From Oxalobacteraceae bacterium (GTDB taxonomy: Bacteria > Pseudomonadota > Gammaproteobacteria > Burkholderiales > Burkholderiaceae_D), in contig JAIZVZ010000034.1 of the NCBI GenBank assembly GCA_021768485.1, positions 1 through 37,557 on the forward strand: DNA of 37,557 bases, given 5' to 3'. Of this stretch, positions 8,613-20,378 are shown one piece after another. The notes beneath the pieces were generated by a model that searched no databases, was not told the DNA's origin, and was given only the letters and a program-made list of their open reading frames with translations. Made by a program: the position numbers and the translations under genes. Positions within the stretch are counted from its first letter, which is position 1. The number at the start of each line of letters is the position of its first letter.

Positions 8613-10109
8613 ATGTCACCAGTCCTGCTGTTTTTCATCGTCCTCGCGTATTTTGCCCTGTTGCTCGGCGTAGCCTGGCGCACTTCGCGCAACTCGACCA
8701 ACGACACTTTTTTCATCGGTAACAAAAGCAGCAACTGGATGCTGGTCGCCTTCGGCATGGTCGGCACCTCGCTGTCGGGCATCACCTTCATCAGCGTGCC
8801 CGGCGCGGTCGGCGCCACTGCGTTTTCCTATCTCCAGATTACGCTCGGCTATGTGATCGGCTATGTCGTGGTCGCGCTGGTCTTGCTGCCCTTATATTAC
8901 CGCCTCAACCTGACCTCGATTTACCGCTATCTCGACCAGCGGCTAGGCCGGCGCGCCTACCAGACCGGCGCCTCCTTCTTCATCCTCTCGCGCACGCTGG
9001 GCGCCACGGCCCGCCTGTATCTGGTGATCCGCATCCTGCAAGACGTGATTCTCGACCGCCTCGGCGTGCCGTTCTGGCTCAGCGCGCTGGTCATCCTGCT
9101 GATGATCGTACTCTACACCTACGAAGGCGGGGTCAAGACCATCGTCTGGACCGACACCTTGCAGACCACGTGCATGCTGCTGGGCTTGCTGATCTGCGTC
9201 GCCGTGCTGCTCAACCGCCTCGGTCTGTCGTTCTCGGGCAGCCTGGTGCAGATGCAGCAGCACGGTCTGTCGACGATTTTTTCAAGCGATATCGATAGCA
9301 AGAATTTTTTCGCCAAGCAGATCCTGGCCGGCATCGTCATCACGATTGCCATGACCGGCATGGACCAGGAAATGATGCAAAAAAATATTTCGGTCAAAAC
9401 GCTCGGCAATTCGCAAAAAAACATGCTGTCGCTGGCGTTGATCTTATTGGTCGTGATTTCGCTATTCCTGTTTTTGGGCGGCCTGCTCTACCTGTATGCG
9501 CCGCTGGCCGGCATCGAGGTCAGCGGCGACAAACTGTTTCCGGCCGTCGTCTTCGGCACGCTGCCGGCCATCGTGCAGATTATTTTTGTGATCGCGCTGA
9601 TTTCGGCGCTGTTTCCCAGCGCTGACGGCGCCATCACGGCGCTGACCTCGACTTTTTGCATCGACATTCTCGGCCGCCGCCCGCAGCATGACGAAGCGGC
9701 GCAAAAGCGCATCCGCCACCGCGTTCATCTGAGCTTCGCCGCCTTGTTTCTGCTATTGACCATGGTCTTCAAATGGGCCGACAACCCCAGCATGATCGGC
9801 GTGATCCTGAAACTGGCGGCCTATACCTATGGCCCGCTGCTGGGCCTGTTCGCCTTTGGCATCGCGAGCCGGCGCCAGGTGCGCGACACCCTGGTGCCGC
9901 TGGTCGCGCTCGCCGCTCCCCTGCTGTGCTGGCTGATCGACAGCAACCAGGCGCGCCTGTTCGGCCACTACCAGGTCGGACTCGAACTGTTACTCATTAA
10001 CGGCATGCTGACGTTTGCCGGCCTGTGGCTGATTTCCACCGCCCCGGCGCTTGAGGCGCCAGGCGCGCCACAGCCGTCCCCTTCAACCCATCTGGAGCAC
10101 TTATCATGA
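8613..10109 (+). CDS. Sodium:solute symporter (SSS family)
   Basis: A 498-residue inner-membrane transporter with about 13 hydrophobic helices from MSPVLLFFIVLAYF onward. Family marks include NSTNDTFFIGNKSSNW near the start, GTSLSGITFISVPG and YEGGVKTIVWTDTLQ, which resemble the sugar/sialic-acid/proline branch of SSS carriers. These use the sodium gradient to import small polar solutes. The start at 8613 is the first Met of the membrane domain; the open frame upstream is basic and not part of the family. The stop overlaps the start of the next gene by four bases (ATGA), so the two are translated together and the hydrolase likely acts on the imported substrate or a product of it. Confidence 0.9.
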   Translation: MSPVLLFFIVLAYFALLLGVAWRTSRNSTNDTFFIGNKSSNWMLVAFGMVGTSLSGITFISVPGAVGATAFSYLQITLGYVIGYVVVALVLLPLYYRLNLTSIYRYLDQRLGRRAYQTGASFFILSRTLGATARLYLVIRILQDVILDRLGVPFWLSALVILLMIVLYTYEGGVKTIVWTDTLQTTCMLLGLLICVAVLLNRLGLSFSGSLVQMQQHGLSTIFSSDIDSKNFFAKQILAGIVITIAMTGMDQEMMQKNISVKTLGNSQKNMLSLALILLVVISLFLFLGGLLYLYAPLAGIEVSGDKLFPAVVFGTLPAIVQIIFVIALISALFPSADGAITALTSTFCIDILGRRPQHDEAAQKRIRHRVHLSFAALFLLLTMVFKWADNPSMIGVILKLAAYTYGPLLGLFAFGIASRRQVRDTLVPLVALAAPLLCWLIDSNQARLFGHYQVGLELLLINGMLTFAGLWLISTAPALEAPGAPQPSPSTHLEHLS

Positions 10110-11116
10110 CAAGTCTGGCGAGCGCCTATCCCGGCATCCATTTCAACTCGGTCACCTTCACCGCGCTCGAGGCCGGTCCGCGCGTGATCATTACCGGCGC
10201 CGTGCACGGCAATGAAATCTGCGGTACCGCCGCCATCAGGCGCGTGATCGAAGAAATCAATGGCGGCCTGCTGACGCTCAAGGCCGGCCTGGTCACCTTT
10301 GTGCCGACCACTAATCCGCTGGCCTACGCCAAGGGCCAACGCAGCGGCGAGCGCAACCTGAACCGCAACCTGTACCCGAATCCGGAACCGAAGGATTTCG
10401 AAGACCTCGTCGCCAATTGGCTCTGCCCTTTACTGGCGCAACACGAGGTCTTGCTGGACCTGCACTCCTTCCACGCCATGAACGAACCGTTCGTGATGGT
10501 CGGGCCGGCCGATAACGACGGCCCGCTGCAGCCGTTCAAGCATGCGGCCAAGGAAAAAGCGCTGGCGCGCCAGCTCGGCGTGCAGCGTTTTGTCGACGGC
10601 TGGCTGGCCACCTACGCGCGCGGCGTCGCCCGGCGTCAACAGGAAGCGGCGCAGCGCAAGAACAACGGCGAGAGCAGCAGCAAAAGCGAGCTGCTCAACA
10701 CCGATGTCCGCTATGGCGTCGGCACCACCGAATTCATGCGTTCGACCGGCGGTTATGCGCTCACGCTCGAATGCGGCCAGCATAAGGATCCGCAGGCGCC
10801 GCATGTGGCGTATCGCGCCATCATCAATGCCCTGAGCTTTTTGGGTGTGCTCGAACAGCCCAAGCACGCGCAACCGGCCGACCAGAACGCGCCGATCGAA
10901 TCGCTCAGCATCCATGAGGTGATCGACAAGGTGCATGTCGAGGACAGCTTCAGCCGGACCTGGGGCAGCTTCGACCAGATCAAGCAAGGTGAACTGATCG
11001 GCACCCGCCACGACGGCACGCCGGTCGTCGCCGCCGCCGACAGCATCATCATGTTTCCGGATAAGGGCGCGCAAGCCGGCGCCGAATGGTTTTATCTGGC
11101 CCAGCGCAACGCCTGA
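10106..11116 (+). CDS. AstE/aspartoacylase-family zinc hydrolase
   Basis: A 336-residue M14-like zinc enzyme of the succinylglutamate desuccinylase/aspartoacylase family. Probable zinc ligands are H34 and E37 in GAVHGNEICG and H120 in LLDLHSFH. Substrate-side residues are seen in GERNLNRNLYP (81-91), and the likely catalytic Glu is E222 in TLECGQH. Members remove acyl groups from N-acyl amino acids, or act on related amides. The start codon overlaps the symporter stop as ATGA. A true AstE would be expected among other arginine-catabolism genes, which are absent, so the substrate is open. No T-rich terminator follows, only a hairpin. Confidence 0.85.
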   Translation: MTSLASAYPGIHFNSVTFTALEAGPRVIITGAVHGNEICGTAAIRRVIEEINGGLLTLKAGLVTFVPTTNPLAYAKGQRSGERNLNRNLYPNPEPKDFEDLVANWLCPLLAQHEVLLDLHSFHAMNEPFVMVGPADNDGPLQPFKHAAKEKALARQLGVQRFVDGWLATYARGVARRQQEAAQRKNNGESSSKSELLNTDVRYGVGTTEFMRSTGGYALTLECGQHKDPQAPHVAYRAIINALSFLGVLEQPKHAQPADQNAPIESLSIHEVIDKVHVEDSFSRTWGSFDQIKQGELIGTRHDGTPVVAAADSIIMFPDKGAQAGAEWFYLAQRNA

Positions 11117-11135
11117 TGACGATCTGACGGACGAT

Positions 11136-11158
11136 GGCGGCGCAGGTGCGGCGCCGCC
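11136..11158. terminator. GC hairpin between convergent genes, no T run
   Basis: GGCGGCGC and GCGCCGCC form a perfect 8-bp stem around seven bases, between the hydrolase and the convergent SpmAB gene. Neither side has a T run, so it is at best a weak terminator. Confidence 0.4.
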
Positions 11159-11178
11159 ACCGCCTGCTCATCCGCCGG

Positions 11179-12417
11179 TCAGTGAAAAAACAGGTAGGCG
11201 ACGAAAATCGCCGCCACGACTCCGGCAAAGTCGGCCAGCAGACCCAGACCGATCGCATAACGGGTCTTCTTGATCCCGACCGAACCGAAGTACAGGGCCA
11301 CGATATAGAACGTGGTATCGGCCGAGCCCTGAAAAATACAGGTCAGGCGGCCGACAAAGGAATCGACGCCATACGTCTTCATGGCATCGATCATCATCGC
11401 CTTCGAACCGCTGCCGCTCAGTGGTTTCATCAGCGCAGTCGGCAGGGCGGCGGTGAAATCGGTATTCACGCCGGCATGCGCAAACGCCCAACTGAAACCG
11501 TTGACGATAAAATCCATGACGCCGGAATTGCGCAGCACGCTGATTGCCACCAGCATCCCGACCAGGTAGGGAATGATGGTCAGCGAGGTCTGAATGCCGC
11601 CTTTGGCACCCTCGATAAACGCGTCATAGACGTTGACCTTCTTGCGCAGCGCGCCGAATATGAAGCCGACGATCACGAGCAGCAGCAAGAGATTGCTGCC
11701 GACCTTGGAAAACACTTCGATTTCGGCGCGCGTCATGTAACGGCTCAGATACCAGACGAAAGAGGCGAGAAATAGCGAAATGCCGCCCAGCCAGGCCAGC
11801 ACGACGCGATTGAACAGGTTGATGCGCTGGCGGATCGCCACGCCGATCAGGCCGACCAGCGCCGCCACATAGGTGGCGATAATGCAGGGAATGAAAATAT
11901 CGGACGGATCATGGGCGCCGAGTATGGCGCGCTGGGCCATGATCGCCAGCGGTATCAGGGTCAAACCCGACGTATGCAGGACCAGAAACATGATTTGCGC
12001 ATCGCTGGCCGTTTCCTTGTCCGGATTGAGCGTTTGCAGGCTTTCCATGGCCTTCAGTCCGAACGGCGTGGCGGCGTTATCGAGTCCCAGCAAATTGGCG
12101 GAAAAATTCATCACCATGTGACCGGTGGCAGGATGCTCCCTCGGCACATCGGGAAAGATGCGCGAAAAAAATGGGCCGATGATCTTCGCCAGGACGTCGA
12201 TCGCGCCGGCCTTCTCGCCGATGCGCAAAAGACCGAGCCACAGCGTCATCACGCCGGCCAGCGGCAGCGCGATTTCCATCACCGACATGCGGGCCGATTC
12301 GAACGTGCCGTCGACAATGCGCTTGAATACCTCAACGTCGCCCAGGAACAGCCACTGCCCGAGTGCCGCCAGAAAGCCTACCAGGAAAAAAGAACTCCAG
12401 AGGTAATTAAGTGCCAT
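11179..12417 (-). CDS. SpmA-SpmB fusion membrane protein (nucleoside-recognition/Gate domains)
   Basis: A 412-residue inner-membrane protein joining a SpmA-like half (about 1-215) and a SpmB-like half (about 235-412). Marks of the family are NFSANLLGLDNAATPFGLKA and MFLVLHTSGLTLIPLA in the first half, and LPTALMKPLSGSGSK with TFYIVALYFGSVGIKK in the second. Each half has a Gate (nucleoside-recognition) domain. SpmA and SpmB are separate spore-maturation proteins in Bacillus; in Gram-negative bacteria fused homologues are common and have no firm function, though transport is likely. It is convergent with the symporter/hydrolase pair. Confidence 0.88.
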   Translation of the reverse strand: MALNYLWSSFFLVGFLAALGQWLFLGDVEVFKRIVDGTFESARMSVMEIALPLAGVMTLWLGLLRIGEKAGAIDVLAKIIGPFFSRIFPDVPREHPATGHMVMNFSANLLGLDNAATPFGLKAMESLQTLNPDKETASDAQIMFLVLHTSGLTLIPLAIMAQRAILGAHDPSDIFIPCIIATYVAALVGLIGVAIRQRINLFNRVVLAWLGGISLFLASFVWYLSRYMTRAEIEVFSKVGSNLLLLLVIVGFIFGALRKKVNVYDAFIEGAKGGIQTSLTIIPYLVGMLVAISVLRNSGVMDFIVNGFSWAFAHAGVNTDFTAALPTALMKPLSGSGSKAMMIDAMKTYGVDSFVGRLTCIFQGSADTTFYIVALYFGSVGIKKTRYAIGLGLLADFAGVVAAIFVAYLFFH

Positions 12418-12573
12418 AAGCCCGTGAGGTGATGATCATGAAAAGACAAGCCGCCGGCAGCCTGGCCTGGCGCCGGTATTACTGCAGCAGCGATTCCGGC
12501 AGCCGATTTTACGCCAAAACGGCGCCGGCGCACGGCGCGGCAGAGAAAATCGCGGCGCCGGATCGGACCGCCC

Positions 12574-16773
<4,200 letters not shown>

Positions 16774-16978
16774 CGCCACCCCAGATCACACAGCGCGGCA
16801 GTCCAGGTCGGGGTCGGGGCCGGCGCCGCAGTGCGGCCACCGGCCGGGCCGCCGGTCAGCAGGCAGGCGCGGACCTCAAAACGCCCGACATCGTGATCGG
16901 AAATCGAAGCCGTCTTGCACAGCACTTGGTCGGAGGCAAAAGTTGTCATCTTCTTGGCGGTTGACAGACCCAAGCGAC

Positions 16979-17008
16979 ATAGTACGCATTTTTTACGCCA
17001 GACTACAA
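16979..17008 (-). promoter_or_regulatory. Possible sigma-70 promoter of the hybrid kinase
   Basis: On the minus strand TTGTAG (17008-17003) and TACTAT (16984-16979) are separated by 18 bases in an AT-rich patch. Both boxes match the consensus only in part. Confidence 0.35.
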
Positions 17009-17166
17009 TGTATTTATGCAGACAATTTCGGTGTGCCGGCGAAACAACGATTTGCGGCGCAACGGTTTGCCGCGCCGGCAACACTCGGCGCCGCCTCGCG
17101 ATTTGTGACGGAATCGGGACGGCTGGCGACACAATGACGAGGCGGCGGCGCGGCCTCATGCCGGAC

Positions 17167-17205
17167 AAGAAAACCGCCGCGCCGCCATCCTCGGTGGCGC
17201 ACGGC
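17167..17205 (-). terminator. Intrinsic terminator of the two-component operon
   Basis: On the minus strand a stem of about 11 bp with one bulged base lies directly after the kinase stop. One arm is 17195-17205, the other 17176-17187. It is followed by TTTTCTT. Confidence 0.6.
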
Positions 17206-17210
17206 CGCGC

Positions 17211-18638
17211 TCATTTCATGCTTTCTTTATGCAGCACCAGCATCACTTCGAGGCCGCCTTCGCGGCGATTGGCCAGCATCAGCGTGCCGCCGTGCTGCTC
17301 GACGATATTGCGGGCAATCGTCAAGCCCAGTCCGGTGCCGCCCGACGCCCGCGAGCGCGAGCCTTCGATCCGGTAAAACGGTTCGAACACCTGCGCCAGC
17401 TGATCCTGCGGAATGCCGGGACCATCGTCACAGATGCGGATACGGGCCCCGGTGGCACCGATGCATTCGACCTCGATGCGGGCCCGCAGTCCATATTTGA
17501 CGGCGTTGTCGATCAAGTTGACCAGGCAACGCCGCAGCGCGATCGGCCGCGCCTTGATCGCCATGCCGGCGCGGCCGTCGAGCGTGACGGCCTGGCCGGC
17601 ATCGACGGCATCGATACAGACGCTGTCGAGCATGGAGTCGAGATCAAGTGCCTGCATCGTCTCGCTGCTGTCCATCGAGCGCGCCAGATCGAGCCCCTCC
17701 TTGACCATCGCCTGCATCGCCGACAAGTCCTGCACCAGCTTGTCGCGCAGTTCGCCATCGCCGACTTTTTCCAGGCGCAGCCGCAGGCGCGTCAGCGGCG
17801 TTTGCAAATCGTGGGTAATGGCCGCCAGCATCTGCGTGCGCTGGCCGATGTGCTGGCGAATCCGCGCCTGCATCGAGTTGAAAGCAATCGCCGCTTGCCT
17901 GATTTCGGGCACGCCGTGCGGTTCGAGCGGCGGACGGTTGATATCGGCCCCGAGATCCTTGGCCGCCTGCGCCAGCCGTTTGAGCGGCAACATGGTCATG
18001 CGCGCCACCAGATACGCCAATAAAATCATGCTGACCAAAAACAGGGCCGTCGACGTGTAATCGAAATGCAGCGCGCGCCAGGCCGACCCGATGTGCGGCG
18101 CCAGCACCGACAGGCGGATCAGGTTGCCGTCCTTGAGCGTAACATGCATGCTTTCGCAGGCCGAGCGCCACGGCTCGGCGCTGGCATTGGCATCGGCGCG
18201 CCCCTCCACCAGATTTTGCATCAAAGGCGTGCATTCGCTCGGCGCGCGCTGTAGCGCCACCACGCGATAAGAACGGTTCAGGCGTTCGGCCAGCGCCCGG
18301 CTCAGTTCGGAATGCATCGGCAGCGGCAAGTCGTCATCCTGCACATCTTCGGCCCGCAAGCCGGGCCGGTTGGCCTTGGCCAGAAAGCCCTTGCGTTCCG
18401 CGGCAGGAATCGCGTCAAGGGCGTAAATGAGTTGTTCGGCGCGTTCGATCACGCGCTGGTCGCGCATCAGGTTGATGGCGCGCTGACGCTCGTTGAAGGC
18501 CACCCACCAGGTCAGCGATGCCGAAGCGACTACGCCGAACAGCAAAATCAGGAATACGCGTCCCGTCATCGAGCGGAAAAAAGGCGTTTGGCCACTGATG
18601 CGGCGAGAAAGACGAAACAGCTTTTTGATGGGATTCAT
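17211..18638 (-). CDS. EnvZ-type sensor histidine kinase
   Basis: A 475-residue membrane kinase. Two membrane helices (about 28-47 and 197-215) enclose a periplasmic domain of about 145 residues containing two Cys (C136, C161) that could form a disulfide. A HAMP linker (about 213-265) leads to the H-box LAAITHDLQTPLTRLRLRLE with H276. The ATPase domain shows LVNLIDNAVKYG, CDDGPGIP and GGTGLGLTIA. The H-box is of the EnvZ/CpxA/RstB class that pairs with OmpR-type regulators. I start at MNPIKKLF (18638); the open frame continues upstream into the regulator gene but those residues are not kinase-like. The partner regulator lies 79 bases upstream in the same operon. Confidence 0.92.
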   Translation of the reverse strand: MNPIKKLFRLSRRISGQTPFFRSMTGRVFLILLFGVVASASLTWWVAFNERQRAINLMRDQRVIERAEQLIYALDAIPAAERKGFLAKANRPGLRAEDVQDDDLPLPMHSELSRALAERLNRSYRVVALQRAPSECTPLMQNLVEGRADANASAEPWRSACESMHVTLKDGNLIRLSVLAPHIGSAWRALHFDYTSTALFLVSMILLAYLVARMTMLPLKRLAQAAKDLGADINRPPLEPHGVPEIRQAAIAFNSMQARIRQHIGQRTQMLAAITHDLQTPLTRLRLRLEKVGDGELRDKLVQDLSAMQAMVKEGLDLARSMDSSETMQALDLDSMLDSVCIDAVDAGQAVTLDGRAGMAIKARPIALRRCLVNLIDNAVKYGLRARIEVECIGATGARIRICDDGPGIPQDQLAQVFEPFYRIEGSRSRASGGTGLGLTIARNIVEQHGGTLMLANRREGGLEVMLVLHKESMK

Positions 18639-18717
18639 GCGCCTGACCAGGTAGATTCGGTAAAAGCCTATGGTAAAAAACCGATGGCAGAAAGCCGATG
18701 ACAAATGCCGTATTCTA

Positions 18718-19455
18718 CTAGACCGGCTCCGACAACACCTGTACTGCCAGCACATAACCGCCGTTGCGCACGGTCTTGATGATTTGCGGCGAACGGGCAT
18801 CGTCGCCGAGCTTTTGGCGCAAACGGCTGATCTGGATATCGATCGAGCGGTCGAACGGGTCGGCATCGCGCTGCTGCGTCATATTCATCAGTTGATCGCG
18901 GTTCAAGATGCGATTGGGATGATCGAGGAAGACCCGCAACAGGCGAAATTCGGCGCCCGATAGCATGATCGCAGTGCCGTCCGGGTTGATCAGGTGGCGC
19001 GCGGTGAGGTCGAGGCGCCAGCCGGCAAAGCGGATTTCCTGGGCATTTTCGGCCGACGGCGCAGAGGACAGGTTCGACGGCATCGCCTGACTGCGGCGCA
19101 GCACGCTGCGAATGCGCGCCAACAATTCGCGCGGCTCGAACGGCTTGGGCAGATAATCGTCGGCGCCCATTTCCAGGCCGAGAATACGGTCCAGCGGCTC
19201 GCTGCGGGCAGTCAGCATGATGACCGGCACGCTCGAGATGGCACGCAGTTTGCGGCACAGCGTCAAACCGTCGTCGCCCGGCAAATTCAAGTCGAGCACC
19301 AGCAAATCGGGCCGCGCATCGTCAAGCAGCTTCCACATGGCCGCCCCGCTCTCGGCGCCGAACGTGCGAAAACCGTTGATTTCGAGGTAATCGGCCAGCA
19401 ACGAGCGGATATCGCGATCGTCATCGACTATCAATATTGTAGATGTGGTCTCCAT
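18718..19455 (-). CDS. OmpR-family response regulator
   Basis: A 245-residue regulator. The receiver domain (about 6-120) has the acidic pair D11/D12, the acceptor D55 in LLVLDLNLPG and the conserved K104 in LPKPFEPRE. The C-terminal winged helix (about 145-238) includes LSGAEFRLLRVFL, a recognition helix ending RSIDIQISRLRQKLGDD, and IKTVRNGGYVL in the wing. Such proteins bind direct-repeat DNA as tandem dimers. The start METTST at 19455 has GGAG directly upstream in the ribosome-binding position. It is divergent from a Spy/CpxP-like gene; the shared gap holds tandem decamers that are good candidates for its binding sites. Layout recalls cpxRA-cpxP, but the CpxR identity is not claimed. Confidence 0.93.
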   Translation of the reverse strand: METTSTILIVDDDRDIRSLLADYLEINGFRTFGAESGAAMWKLLDDARPDLLVLDLNLPGDDGLTLCRKLRAISSVPVIMLTARSEPLDRILGLEMGADDYLPKPFEPRELLARIRSVLRRSQAMPSNLSSAPSAENAQEIRFAGWRLDLTARHLINPDGTAIMLSGAEFRLLRVFLDHPNRILNRDQLMNMTQQRDADPFDRSIDIQISRLRQKLGDDARSPQIIKTVRNGGYVLAVQVLSEPV

Positions 19456-19496
19456 GCTGCAATTATCGCCAAATTGTGACAAAAAATGCGAGGAAG

Positions 19497-19604
19497 TTGT
19501 ATCGTTATGTACAGGTGCGCGGCGGCGATACAAATCGATACAAATTGCTACGCTGGCGACACTTGCTCGATACATTTTCAATTCACCATGTGAAGCATGT
19601 GCAG
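19497..19604. promoter_or_regulatory. Tandem direct repeats, candidate binding sites of the adjacent OmpR-type regulator
   Basis: CGATACAAAT occurs twice head to tail (19526-19535 and 19536-19545). A third copy, CGATACATTT, is at 19568-19577, and an inverted copy, TTGTATCG, is at 19497-19504. A second tandem pair, CATGTGAAG and CATGTGCAG, is at 19587-19604. All lie in the 245-base gap between the regulator (start 19455) and the spy-like gene (start 19701). OmpR-family regulators typically bind two repeats 10-11 bases apart, which matches the first pair. Confidence 0.6.
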
Positions 19605-19615
19605 CGGTATCCGAT

Positions 19616-19645
19616 TTGCTGTGCAAGTGTAGCAATGCATGTTAT
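19616..19645 (+). promoter_or_regulatory. Possible promoter of the Spy-like gene
   Basis: TTGCTG and TGTTAT are separated by 18 bases, about 55 bases before the start codon. Both match the sigma-70 consensus only in part. The repeats just upstream are where an activator would bind. Confidence 0.3.
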
Positions 19646-19700
19646 CTCAACCCACGCTATTTCGACTGTGGTTTTTGCACTCACTCACCAAGGAATGACC

Positions 19701-20207
19701 ATGAATGTATTTTTTAAAAAAGGCCTGCTCGGACTGAGCGCCTTGATGTTGGCGGGCACCGTGATGGCCGACGAACAAGCGAACCCGGCGCCGATGGAGC
19801 ACAAAGCCGGCCCTGGCATGCACGCCATGCATCCGATGACGCCAGAGCAGATGAAAGCGCAAATGGCCAAGCATGCCGCGCAGTTGCATGACAAGCTCAA
19901 GCTGACGGCGGCCCAGGAACCGGCCTGGAACGCCTTTGTCGCCTCGATGACGCCGCCCGAAGGGCAATGGAAGCCCGGCGACATGAAAGCCAAGCGCGCC
20001 GAAATGGCCAAGCTGCCGGCGCCGGAAATGATGGAAAAGCAGGTTGAAATGCTGAAGCAACATCAAGAACGGGCAAGTGCCCGTCTGGCCGCGCTGAAAA
20101 CATTTTATGCCGTGCTGACACCGGAACAGCAAAAGACATTCGATGCCAACGCCCACCAGTTCCACGACCGTATGCATGCGGCGCTCGGCCGGCATGAGAT
20201 GAAATAA
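19701..20207 (+). CDS. Spy/CpxP-family periplasmic protein
   Basis: A 168-residue exported protein with a signal peptide (1-23, VMA-DE). The mature protein is helical and rich in Met, His, Lys and Glu. It carries both family motifs, LTAAQ (68-72) and LTPEQ (139-143). Spy and CpxP are ATP-independent chaperones or stress adaptors in the periplasm and are induced by envelope stress. The many Met and His residues near the N-terminus (GMHAMHPM) could bind copper or other metals. AAGGA lies seven bases before the ATG at 19701; another ATG at 19695 is too close to that site. The divergent two-component genes and the repeats between suggest direct control by that system. A strong terminator follows. 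Confidence 0.88.
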   Translation: MNVFFKKGLLGLSALMLAGTVMADEQANPAPMEHKAGPGMHAMHPMTPEQMKAQMAKHAAQLHDKLKLTAAQEPAWNAFVASMTPPEGQWKPGDMKAKRAEMAKLPAPEMMEKQVEMLKQHQERASARLAALKTFYAVLTPEQQKTFDANAHQFHDRMHAALGRHEMK

Positions 20208-20281
20208 GATTTTCGGTTTATAGAAGTGCGTTGTAAAAACGCGTAAGGCAACACCTTGAGCAAGACGCGGCCCATGCCGCC

Positions 20282-20322
20282 GACGGCCGTGCCACCTGTC
20301 CGGGGGGCACGGCCGTCTTTTT
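20282..20322 (+). terminator. Intrinsic terminator of the Spy-like gene
   Basis: A perfect 12-bp stem, GACGGCCGTGCC with GGCACGGCCGTC, around 12 bases, followed by five T. It lies 74 bases after the stop codon. Confidence 0.92.
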
Positions 20323-20378
20323 ACAGGACGAGGTAAAGGCCGCGCCCGAGCGCCGCGCTTGACGGCGCCGGCACTGCG

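Larger units (their letters stand above)
16774..17210. other. Non-coding gap upstream of the hybrid kinase
   Basis: These 437 bases hold no recognisable gene. The right end carries the terminator of the sensor kinase at 17211, the middle a possible promoter for the hybrid kinase, and the rest shows nothing I can interpret. The leader from the possible promoter to the start would be about 200 bases. Confidence 0.55.

Noticed and set aside
16961-16989. TTGACA on the plus strand before 17.0 kb
   Set aside because: No matching -10 box at 16-18 bases and no plus-strand gene downstream.
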